64,000 nt of DNA from Alphaproteobacteria bacterium (GTDB taxonomy: Bacteria > Pseudomonadota > Alphaproteobacteria > TMED109), in NCBI GenBank assembly GCA_022825235.1, contig JAJDYI010000035.1, positions 1 to 64,000 on the forward strand, read 5' to 3'. The position numbers and the translations under genes are program-made. How positions within the stretch are numbered: the stretch's first letter is position 1; each line of letters opens with the position of its first letter. The notes below the pieces were generated by a model, which did no database searches, was not told where the DNA came from, and was given only the letters and a program-made list of their open reading frames with translations. Shown here piece after piece: positions 1 to 7,038 of this stretch.

Positions 1-110
1 AGGCCATGCCTTGATCATGTCAAGGTCTGCTTATGTAAGTATGCATCCAGGCTATGACGCCCTGCCGGCTGTAGAAAGCCATTACGGTTCAGGGCCTTGG
101 ACGCGCGAAA

Positions 111-210
111 GGGCTGTTTACCAGCTTGAAGTTCCGTCTAGCGGACAGCCGCTTAAATTGGGGGTCTGTCCGCTCTCTCAAGTGAGTTGATAGCCTCGAG
201 TGAACAGCCC
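111..210. repeat. Nested inverted repeat near the integrase 3' end
   Basis: A 9-bp perfect inverted repeat (AGCGGACAG at 140-148, CTGTCCGCT at 166-174) lies inside a longer one whose outer arms are GGGCTGTTTA (111-120) and TGAACAGCCC (201-210), 9 of 10 bases pairing. The whole forms an imperfect structure of about 100 bp, 50 bp beyond the stop codon of the integrase gene. It could be an insertion-element end, a terminator without a T-tract for the minus-strand integrase, or part of an attachment site. None of these can be decided from the sequence. Confidence 0.45.
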
Positions 211-260
211 AGATTGATCGGTCCAAGCCAAAACATGCCGAGTGGGTCGCGATTCCGTGC

Positions 261-1412
261 TCAGAAATCCAGGTAGTCGGCCCATTCCTGCATCAGCGCC
301 CGCCGCCGCTCGAAGAGGTCGGTTCGCCGGTAGGCGGCCTCCACCCGATCCGAATTGACATGCGCGAGCGCCAGTTCGCAGACGTCGCGCGGCGCGTCCG
401 AGCACTCTGCCGCCCAGTCGCGGAACGACGATCGGAACCCGTGGGGCACGGCGCCGATCTTCAGTTCCCGCAGGAGCTTCGACAGCGTGGAATCGCTCAT
501 CGGCCGGCCCCGGGCCGTGGGGAACACCAGCTCCGACCCGCCCGTGCGCCCGCGCGCCTCCTCGAGGATCGCCACCGCCCGGTCCGGGAGCGGCACCCGG
601 TGCTCCCGCTCCCCCTTCATGCGGCCCATCGGGACCGTCCAGGTGAGCGCCTCCAGATCCATCTCGCTCCATTCTGCGAGGCGGACCTCGCCCGACCTGG
701 CAGCCGTCAAGACAAGGAACTCGAACGCCGCCTTCGTTGCCCAGTGCGCCTGCGCGGAGCCCCGCACGGTGGCCACCGCCGCCCCGACCTCGCGAAACGG
801 GAGTGCTCGATGGTGCACCTTTGGCTTGTTCCGCTTCGGAAGCGCCGCCCCGATTGCGTCCCCTGCAGGGTTGTCGGCGCGGAACCCCTCCGCCACCGCC
901 CACTGCATCACCGCGCTGATCCGCTGTCGGACCCGGCGCGCCGTCTCGTGCTTCTGCACCCAGATCGGCAGCAGCACCGCCATCACGTCCGCCGTCGTGA
1001 TCGCGTCCACCGGCTTCTGCCCGAGGCGCTTCATCGCGTAGTCCCGGAGCGAGGCCCGCCACTGGCCCTCGCTCTTGCCCGCGTCCTTCCAGGCCGCGCG
1101 GTGAATCGCGATGACCCGGTCGACCGCAGCCGCGAACGTCGGCGCCTCCTTCGACCGCTTGAGCGCGCAGGGGTCGCCGCCGGCGCGCGCCAGCTTGCGG
1201 TTGGCCATCGCCTGCTCGCGCGCCTCCGCGAGACCGACCAGCGGATACCCGCCGAGACCCAGCTGGCGGGCGCGCCCGTGCACGTCGAGGCGCTGCACCC
1301 ACTGGCGCGTGCGCGCCGGCGTCACGCGCAGGTTGAGCGTCGGACAGCCGCCGTCGCTGTAGAATCCCGGGGCGGCATTCCGGACGAATCGATCGGTGAG
1401 ATTGTGTGCCAT
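261..1412 (-). CDS. Tyrosine recombinase (P4-type integrase)
   Basis: Site-specific tyrosine recombinase of 383 residues. The N-terminal arm-binding region (residues 1-90, DUF4102 type) is followed by a SAM-like core-binding domain (about 90-185) and the catalytic domain (200-375). The catalytic set is complete: R239 in AARSGE, K266 in GRMKGE, H324 and R327 in HGFRSSFR, H351 in LAHVNSD, and Y361. The ATG at 1412 is preferred over a longer reading (to 1505) because the family begins with a sequence like MAHNLTDRFVRNA. The product normally integrates a genomic island, usually into a tRNA gene, but no tRNA gene lies in the 260 bases beyond its stop. It appears functional and marks one side of the degraded element that runs to about 5.8 kb. 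Confidence 0.9.
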   Translation of the reverse strand: MAHNLTDRFVRNAAPGFYSDGGCPTLNLRVTPARTRQWVQRLDVHGRARQLGLGGYPLVGLAEAREQAMANRKLARAGGDPCALKRSKEAPTFAAAVDRVIAIHRAAWKDAGKSEGQWRASLRDYAMKRLGQKPVDAITTADVMAVLLPIWVQKHETARRVRQRISAVMQWAVAEGFRADNPAGDAIGAALPKRNKPKVHHRALPFREVGAAVATVRGSAQAHWATKAAFEFLVLTAARSGEVRLAEWSEMDLEALTWTVPMGRMKGEREHRVPLPDRAVAILEEARGRTGGSELVFPTARGRPMSDSTLSKLLRELKIGAVPHGFRSSFRDWAAECSDAPRDVCELALAHVNSDRVEAAYRRTDLFERRRALMQEWADYLDF

Positions 1413-1803
1413 TTCCCAGCCCCGTCGTTGTATATAAGCCTGTACACAACTCACAGGGAGTATATACAGATACATCCACAGATGCGACACGGATTTGGCA
1501 GGCATGGAAAGAACACTACAGGAACACTTTGGAAGACAGTATTTCCGTATGATGCTGATTATTGACTATCTTACGGCATTCCGATAGCACTGCAAGGAAC
1601 ATGGTGGCACACTACGCTGGCGGGCGCCCCATCCGCCACATCTCTCGTATAAGCTATTGTACTGAAATCTGTTATCAGGGCCTCCTGCAAACATATTTAC
1701 AAACGAATATGCAATTGAGCAGGCACTTCCATCCGTCGCCGCATTTGCGGTAATCGCGGCCCCACCATGTACAGCGGGTTGCTCGGGTGCCATCAGTCAC
1801 CTT
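1413..1803. other. Gene-free stretch upstream of the integrase
   Basis: About 390 bases, more AT-rich than its surroundings, holding the presumed integrase promoter on the minus strand. TATATA-like tracts sit near 1430 and 1460, but no convincing -35 box was found. No convincing gene or RNA was recognised. Confidence 0.4.
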
Positions 1804-2038
1804 CAGCTCAGCCCGCATCCGTTCCTCGACGACTGCGCCGTAGATGCCGCGGTCGTCGGTACAGGCACCGTTCATTACCTGGTTCAAGCAGCCGTAACGG
1901 GGTCCTGCCCGCGCACAGCGGATGGGCCGCCGCGGGTTCCGTTCCAGAGCCAACAAGGAGGGTTCGATCCTTGATCGGCGGCGCCATTCTGTGGGCAGGA
2001 TGGTCAGCGGACACAGCCCTGCTCCGGACGCCCTGCAT
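1804..2038 (-). pseudogene. Remnant of a serine recombinase zinc-ribbon region
   Basis: The minus-strand frame over 1804-1917 reads CARAGPRYGCLNQ, then NGACTDDRGI, then VVEERMRAEL. This follows the pattern of the recombinase zinc beta-ribbon in large serine recombinases (RYGCSN, then GTC-N-R-I, then VE-RV--GL). Upstream a neighbouring frame (to about 2038) shows a weak LL-G match that may be the preceding part, so at least one frameshift is needed. No catalytic serine domain is present. It is called a remnant because only a short conserved patch survives and no frame carries the rest. The call rests on pattern memory, not an alignment. Confidence 0.4.
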
Positions 2039-2112
2039 TGTCGTCCGTCCACCCCATTGCCGGTGAAGCCGGTCAGGTCATGTCGCCGGAGAGACTTGCC
2101 CATAGCTGACGT

Positions 2113-2520
2113 TCAGACCGGTTTCCGCCGTGACGTTGGAGAGATATCCGTCGGCTTCGGCCAGTACGCGTATTCAAGCAGCGGGCCCACAGCGTTTCGT
2201 AATGCGAGTCACGGGCTGATGTCAGTCTTGATCTCGTAGAACTCAAGCGCCCCGTCCCGGCGGGCCACAATGTCGATATATCCGCTCTTGCCGTCAGGGT
2301 GTTCCGTGCCGACCTCGGCACATTCGCGCTGGAACTCGTGCTTGAGTGCGTCCTGCAGAGCGCGATGGGTCAGGGAGACGGTCGAGGCGCCGATGGTACG
2401 ACGTGCGGTTGTCTCGGTGGGACGCTCACCGACGACGTTGTCCGGACCGGGCGTGAAGACGAAGCCGCCTGACGGTTCGGGGCATGTTTCCTGATGTGCG
2501 TGGCAGACGTGATCGCTCAA
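2113..2520 (-). pseudogene. PD-(D/E)XK nuclease-like fragment with internal stop
   Basis: The frame starting at a TTG (2520) encodes about 103 residues ending in SGYIDIVARRDGALEFYEIK then TDISP. The spaced D...EFYEIK is the metal-binding core of PD-(D/E)XK restriction-like nucleases. A TGA at 2209-2211 interrupts it, but the same frame resumes with LALRNAVGPLLEYAYW to a second stop at 2113-2115. This continues the fold as expected, with the helix after the core ending in LLEYAYW. A single CGA-to-TGA change explains the break. The N-terminal part of the parent protein is not visible upstream of about 2577. The fragment belongs to the decayed island. Confidence 0.6.
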
Positions 2521-2819
2521 GCGCCGCTCGGGCTGACGGCCGTTTACAAATCGGTTTGCTTCACCTGAACGTTTGAGTAGTCAGGAAGCGGGACGGAATC
2601 GCCCTGCGGCGGATCGGGGTCACACCCCCTGTCGCAGCTTGGCGCGGCGGTCAGCGGTCGGCGGTTGCTTGACAAGGGAGGCGTCCGTGAAAAGGGTTTC
2701 GACCTTGACATCGGTCCGCCACCCGGCGGCTGCAATGAGCCGGTCACCGGCAGCCAGGCAACCGGCATCAGCGCCGCGGGAAGCGGCAAGATGGCGAACG
2801 GCACGAAGGGAAACGCATC

Positions 2820-3929
2820 ATGGCGTCTGGCGATTGGATCTGGCAGGTCTGGTCTCACGTCTACAGGATCGAATCTGCAGGGGCCATCGTCCTGAGCATC
2901 TTGACCGCCGTCCTGATCGCGTCTCCCCGGGTCGTCAGGGACAAGTTGCTTTCCGCGTTCGACAAGTCCCGGCACCCCGGATCGGAAGACTTCAGCAAGC
3001 GTTTGCCACACTACAACTCGCGCCTGGAACTCTACAACGAGAACGAAACGTTTAAGGGCAAATGCGAGTTCCTGTGCGTCCTGCCTGAGCAGCCCAAGCT
3101 GCATCCGGGTGAAAGGTGGTTTGACTTGGAAGGCCTTGACGACAGCAGGTACAGGCAGGAACTGGACGAACTGGAAAACGACAACGAGTACATCGCCGTG
3201 TACCATGAGGCTCGGAGAATAAACTGGGACTTGAGTCCTCCGAACATCTCCTATCAGACGATCCAGTACTCGGAATTGCGCGCGCTGATGGAGAGCGGTG
3301 AGCGACCCGTAAGCATAAGCTGCGGAGCGTTGCTCGTGTGCGACGAGAGCGGAAAGATGCTGCTCCACGAACGGGCAAGGTACCTTCATTCCCATCCGGG
3401 AAAGCGGCACACCTTTGGCGGGAGATGGCGCGGCAAGCGTGGCGGAAAGGGCCCGTCTGACAAAAGCTGCTGGGAAGCGATGAAGAGAGAGGTTCTCGAG
3501 GAAACCGGGATAGGCCTGGGGCAAGAATCGGGAGAACATCCAGTCTATGTGGGCAGGCAGTTCGGTGGAAAAGAGGGCTTTGAATGGCTTCAGATCTATT
3601 TCCTGGGAGTGCCGGTGACGCAAGAGCAACTCCGTGGCGCAATTGAAGAGAATGACAAGCATTGGGATGGGAACGTGACGTCGCTCGATTTCGAGAGTCT
3701 CGACACGTGGTTCGACGAACCGGAAAGCTATGTCTTGTCAGGGCTGCTGCAGATCCTGTGCTGGCTGGAAATGGACGCTCCGGGTCTGGATGATGGAAAG
3801 TGGCGCAAGCGTGTGAAGAAATGGAAGCGCGAAAGGGCGACGAAGGGAAGAGACGGCGCTTTCGCCGGCACATGGCGCGCCATTGAATGCAGTGAGAGGG
3901 AACTGAAGGGCCTGTCCTTCGGTCGTTGA
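2820..3929 (+). CDS. Membrane-anchored NUDIX hydrolase-like protein
   Basis: A 369-residue protein with one predicted membrane segment (about residues 19-38), a linker region (40-160) and a NUDIX domain (about 163-290). The NUDIX box ends in REVLEETGIG (223-232), which carries the metal-binding REXXEE. The conserved first glutamate of GX5EX7REUXEEXGU is lysine here (K215), with G209 in register. NUDIX enzymes cleave nucleoside diphosphates linked to another group; the substrate cannot be read from the sequence. The C-terminus (about 320-369) is rich in basic residues. It sits alone on the island between degraded genes, so a role in nucleotide metabolism or defence is only a guess. The ATG at 2820 has a GGGAAA-type ribosome site about 10 bases upstream. 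Confidence 0.75.
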   Translation: MASGDWIWQVWSHVYRIESAGAIVLSILTAVLIASPRVVRDKLLSAFDKSRHPGSEDFSKRLPHYNSRLELYNENETFKGKCEFLCVLPEQPKLHPGERWFDLEGLDDSRYRQELDELENDNEYIAVYHEARRINWDLSPPNISYQTIQYSELRALMESGERPVSISCGALLVCDESGKMLLHERARYLHSHPGKRHTFGGRWRGKRGGKGPSDKSCWEAMKREVLEETGIGLGQESGEHPVYVGRQFGGKEGFEWLQIYFLGVPVTQEQLRGAIEENDKHWDGNVTSLDFESLDTWFDEPESYVLSGLLQILCWLEMDAPGLDDGKWRKRVKKWKRERATKGRDGAFAGTWRAIECSERELKGLSFGR

Positions 3930-4328
3930 GAATTCGCCGTGCCCGCGACCTGACTGGGAAAGGTCCCTGGGAAAGGTCCGTCAGGGAAGTCGGTTCGTGA
4001 TGAGGGCCGGAACGGCCTGTTTCGTGCGGAACCTGCCCGGCCCTGACCTTGCCGAGAACGGCAGTGTCAGACGGCGTGCCGGCTCCATGCAAGGCTTGGC
4101 GGAATGCTCATCCTGCCGTCACCAGCATTCCGAGAGGCCGTGCGAGTCGCAATTGGAGTGGCGACGCTGGTTGAAGAAACCGAAGAAATTTCTGTCGTCA
4201 CGGTGGCCCATGATACGCACCATTTTCGAATCTCCACGGTTTGGTGGAACGCTTACCCTGCCGTCCGGGCATCGGTTCTGTCATGGTGATGACACGGGAA
4301 CTGAATGGTTCGGAATCTCAAGTGGCAA
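3930..4328. other. Gene-free stretch between NUDIX gene and IS-like repeats
   Basis: About 400 bases with no reading frame that resembles a known protein. A short direct repeat of GGGAAAGGTCC occurs near 3957-3979. It may be eroded insertion-element DNA, since IS21-like ends follow immediately, but no transposase remnant was recognised. Confidence 0.4.
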
Positions 4329-4372
4329 TGACAACCGAAAACTGCACATTCCTGACAACTGAAAACTGCACA
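4329..4372. repeat. Tandem IS21-like terminal repeats
   Basis: Two 20-base units, TGACAACCGAAAACTGCACA (4329-4348) and TGACAACTGAAAACTGCACA (4353-4372), differ at one position and start 24 bases apart. Multiple short terminal repeats read outward as TGTGCAGTTTTCRGTTGTCA are typical of IS21-family ends. No istA or istB gene is present on either side, so this is a solo end or a relic. The repeats stop 7 bases before the next reading frame, suggesting the insertion cut into that gene's 5' region. Confidence 0.5.
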
Positions 4373-4379
4373 CTTTCGC

Positions 4380-4781
4380 GTGGCCGCGAGGGCGGTCAGG
4401 GCGGTGTTGTCGTCGCCCGCACTGGCTTACCCAGATGGGCATACTCTGTTGGGTGCGCTCGACTCCAACGATCCATCTATCTCGGACCAAGCAATCGCGT
4501 ACGTAACGGGAGTCCTTCATGGTTATCAAGTGTTCAATCCGACGTTCGACCAAGAGCGCGAGGAGAAAACGGTCGACCATTTGCTGCGCTGTGTAAACGT
4601 TCCCGACACTCTCACGTCCAGAGACATTGCAGCTGTCGTGCGTATCTGGTTGCGCCGTCAACCTCCAGAGATATTCCTTAGGGTTAAGGGGAAGGAAGAT
4701 CCGATTTCGCTCGACCCCCTAGAGCACCCAGCCCCGAACTTGGTGGTAACTGCACTAAGAGAAAGGTTCCCTTGCCATTAA
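4380..4781 (+). CDS. Rap1a/Tai-like immunity-family protein, possibly 5'-truncated
   Basis: A 133-residue product with the layout of the Rap1a/Tai domain: an early AIAYVTGVLHGYQ helix, a central CVNVPDTLTSRDIAAVVRIW segment and the closing ALRERFPC. Family members are small periplasmic proteins, some of which neutralise type VI amidase effectors. The only start in frame is a GTG at 4380, directly after the IS21-like repeats. The N-terminus then reads as a short, weak signal-like stretch ending ALA before YPDG. The original start and signal peptide may have been lost to the insertion. No effector gene lies nearby. Confidence 0.55.
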   Translation: MAARAVRAVLSSPALAYPDGHTLLGALDSNDPSISDQAIAYVTGVLHGYQVFNPTFDQEREEKTVDHLLRCVNVPDTLTSRDIAAVVRIWLRRQPPEIFLRVKGKEDPISLDPLEHPAPNLVVTALRERFPCH

Positions 4782-4859
4782 TTCGTGATTGTGACTCACC
4801 TCTATAATCCCCCTTCTGCCGGTGGAAATCAGGACAGGCATTGAGCTTAGGAGGGTAAG

Positions 4860-5081
4860 ATGACCGACACGCTGATCGACCGGAATCCGGACATCCTTGG
4901 CGGAACGCCGGTGTTTGCCGGGACCAGAGTCCCGGTGCGCATCCTGATGGAACACCTCGAAGCCGGCGACCGGCTGGAGGATTTTCTGGCCGACTACCCG
5001 ACGGTGTCGCGACACCAGGCTGTTGCGTTGCTGGAGCGCGCAACGACCATGCTGGTGTCCACCGATGAAGCTGCTGCTTGA
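4860..5081 (+). CDS. DUF433 antitoxin
   Basis: A 73-residue DUF433 protein, a VapB-like antitoxin family usually encoded just upstream of a DUF5615 PIN-type toxin. The family signature is clear: DRNPDILGGTPVFAGTRVPV (8-27) and then LEDFLADYPTVS. A strong ribosome site, GGAGG, sits 5 bases before the ATG. The last codons overlap the toxin start at 5065. The gene is intact while its partner is frameshifted, so it is probably an orphan antitoxin. Confidence 0.85.
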   Translation: MTDTLIDRNPDILGGTPVFAGTRVPVRILMEHLEAGDRLEDFLADYPTVSRHQAVALLERATTMLVSTDEAAA

Positions 5082-5390
5082 CGAATCGGTGCCGCGTCGC
5101 CTCGGTGCGACCTTTCCCGCACCATTCACGACACGCACGGTTCAGGAGATGGGTTGGGCAGGCACTGCTAACGGCCTATTGCTGTCGCTTGCCGCCCGCC
5201 ATGGTTTCGGGCCCTTGTCACCGTCGATCGGGGCATTGAGTATCAGCAGAGCCAGAGCACTCTTCCCATACCGATAGTCATCATGATTGCCGCGCGCAAT
5301 CGTCTGGAGGAATTGCAGCCGCTGGTTCCTCAGGTAGTGAACGTTCTGTCAGATGACCCGGAAGCTCGGATTTATCGAGTCCCGGAATGA
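5065..5390 (+). pseudogene. DUF5615 (PIN-like) toxin, frameshifted
   Basis: The ATG at 5065 lies inside the antitoxin gene. The product begins MKLLLDESVPRRLG, the normal start of DUF5615 PIN-like RNases, with the first acidic active-site residue in LLLDES. Near 5205-5210, at TTCGGGCCC, the frame is lost by a 1-base deletion. The next frame continues ALVTVDRGIEYQQ, with the expected TxDxG motif, to a TGA at 5388-5390. Joined, the two parts make about 108 residues, the usual size. In the genomic frame translation runs on to a stop at 5277 with unrelated residues, which removes the second active-site aspartate. Confidence 0.8.
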
Positions 5391-5528
5391 ACCAGCAGCG
5401 GCGGACCTCAAGGTGCCCGCGTGGCGGAACGCCAAATGTGGGGGGGATTGGGCGCTAGGGGCTGCTTCCGCAGGCCGAAGTACGCGGTGGCCTCAGCGGT
5501 CTGCCAATGGCCCTTGGTCATGTGCCCA

Positions 5529-5765
5529 CTATGACATCGCCGCGTACCAGTGATGATTCTCCTGCCAGCACTTGATCAGCCCGTCCTTGGCCAGTTTTTG
5601 TCCGACGACGCTCGCGACGGCCCGTGCGTCCGCCTCGCCGTACATCGTCATCCAGCCGAGTTGTTCCGCGATGCTGGACGTGTCCATCTTTTGGCCGCCG
5701 TTCTCCAGGAGCGCCTTCAAAAACTGTATTTCGAGGCTCGGCGATAGGCCGTCGGGTTGGTTCAT
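5529..5765 (-). CDS. Small winged-helix-like hypothetical protein
   Basis: A 78-residue protein that I do not recognise by name. Its composition looks like a compact winged helix: a first helix (LEIQFLKALLE), a second (TSSIAEQLGW), a recognition-type helix (ADARAVASVVGQKLAKDGLI) and a closing strand KCWQENHHWY. This suggests DNA binding, but no partner is encoded beside it. A TATAGT box on the minus strand (5815-5810) lies about 45 bases upstream with a weak -35. The ribosome site is weak. The 250 bases upstream, to 6015, hold no other gene that could be supported. Confidence 0.5.
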   Translation of the reverse strand: MNQPDGLSPSLEIQFLKALLENGGQKMDTSSIAEQLGWMTMYGEADARAVASVVGQKLAKDGLIKCWQENHHWYAAMS

Positions 5766-6015
5766 GGGTCACCGTGCCGGTCGTTCGGTAAACAGGTAGC
5801 GGAGTCGCCACTATAGTCCACCTGACGCGCTGTTGAAGGTAGCGCTGCTCTTCCAGACGCTGGATTGTGACAAAATGGCCCGGCGTCCTGACAACCGCCG
5901 GACGTCGCGAGGCAAGGTCAGCGAAGCAGGCATCAGACAGCGCAAGGTGCATCCCCGCCATTCGCTTGAACTGCGCAAGATCGTTTGTGGTTGCCCGGTC
6001 GTCTTGATTGGGTGA

Positions 6016-7038
6016 TCAGGTACGGCCGACCGCGGCTTCGCCGGTTTCCGCGAGTGCGCGTGCCAGCATCGCGGGATCCGCGTTACCGCCTGACAGTACG
6101 AGCAGCGCGGTCTTGTCGCGTAGCTCGATGCGCCCTGCCAGCGCTGCAGCCATGGCTGCCGCCCCACCCGGCTCCACGACCAATTTCAACCGCAGCAGCG
6201 AGAAGGCAATTGCCTCCAGCACCTCCGCGTCCGACACGACGAGCCCCGGCCCCAGGCACTTGGTTCCGACCTCGAAGGCGATGTCTCCCACCTGGGGCGG
6301 CAGGAGCGAATCACAGATCGTGGCGACTCCTTCATCGGCTGCCACGCGTCGGCCGTCGGCAAGTGAGCGCGCCATATCGTCATGGACTGCCGGCTCCACG
6401 CTGCGGACGTCGATGTCCGGGAATTCCGACCGCAGTCCGATCGTCACGCCGGACACAAGGCCGCCTCCGCCACACGGAACCAGGGCAATGTCGGGGATGA
6501 CGTCGCGCGCGCGCATCTGGTGCGCTGCCTCGAGGCCGGCCGTCCCCTGGCCGGCCACCACGAACGGGTCGTCGTACGGATGCACGAACGTCCCTCCGCG
6601 CTCACCGAGCACTTCGGTCCCCCGTGCCTCGCGCCCTTCGGTCTGGCGGTCGTAGAACACGATCTCTGCCCCGAAGTGCCGAACGCCGGCGACCTTGATG
6701 CGGGCAGCGTCATTCGGCATGACAATGGTCGCCGGCATCCCGAAGAGACGTGCCGCACACGCGACGCCCTGGGCATGATTTCCCGAGGACCAGGCCACGA
6801 CCCCCCCGGCACGGTCTTCAGCCGGTATCGCGGCAAGCCGGTTGTAGGCCCCCCGGAACTTGAACGATCCGGTCCGTTGCAGGCACTCGGGCTTGATCAG
6901 GACCCGCCCGCCGGTTCGCGCGTTGAGCGTGCCGGACTCCAGCAGGGGGGTCACCCGGGCGCGTCCCTGGATGATCCTGCTGGCCGCGACGATTTCGCTG
7001 CGCGAGACTCCTGCAATCCCGGCGTCTAGCGCGGGCAT
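6016..7038 (-). CDS. Serine/threonine dehydratase (PLP fold type II)
   Basis: Pyridoxal-phosphate enzyme of 340 residues that deaminates threonine or serine to the 2-oxo acid. The PLP lysine is K60 in TGSFKFRGA. The SSGNHAQG loop (84-91) and the glycine loop CGGGGLVSG, which binds the cofactor phosphate, are intact. There is no C-terminal ACT regulatory domain, so it resembles the catabolic, short form rather than IlvA. Some members of this group are serine racemases or hydroxyaspartate dehydratases, which sequence reading alone cannot separate. The ATG at 7038 overlaps the end of the upstream lytic transglycosylase gene by 13 bases; an ATG at 7056 is the alternative. Confidence 0.85.
   Translation of the reverse strand: MPALDAGIAGVSRSEIVAASRIIQGRARVTPLLESGTLNARTGGRVLIKPECLQRTGSFKFRGAYNRLAAIPAEDRAGGVVAWSSGNHAQGVACAARLFGMPATIVMPNDAARIKVAGVRHFGAEIVFYDRQTEGREARGTEVLGERGGTFVHPYDDPFVVAGQGTAGLEAAHQMRARDVIPDIALVPCGGGGLVSGVTIGLRSEFPDIDVRSVEPAVHDDMARSLADGRRVAADEGVATICDSLLPPQVGDIAFEVGTKCLGPGLVVSDAEVLEAIAFSLLRLKLVVEPGGAAAMAAALAGRIELRDKTALLVLSGGNADPAMLARALAETGEAAVGRT

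Noticed and set aside
178-1479. Long open frame antisense or offset to the integrase
   Set aside because: Arginine- and glycine-rich composition without similarity; the integrase frame explains the stretch.
2544-3662. 372-codon open frame opposite the NUDIX gene
   Set aside because: Antisense shadow of a clearly coding frame with a NUDIX box.
5518-5961. 147-codon minus-strand frame overlapping the small winged-helix gene
   Set aside because: The 78-codon frame has the protein-like composition; the longer frame reads as its shadow with no family match.
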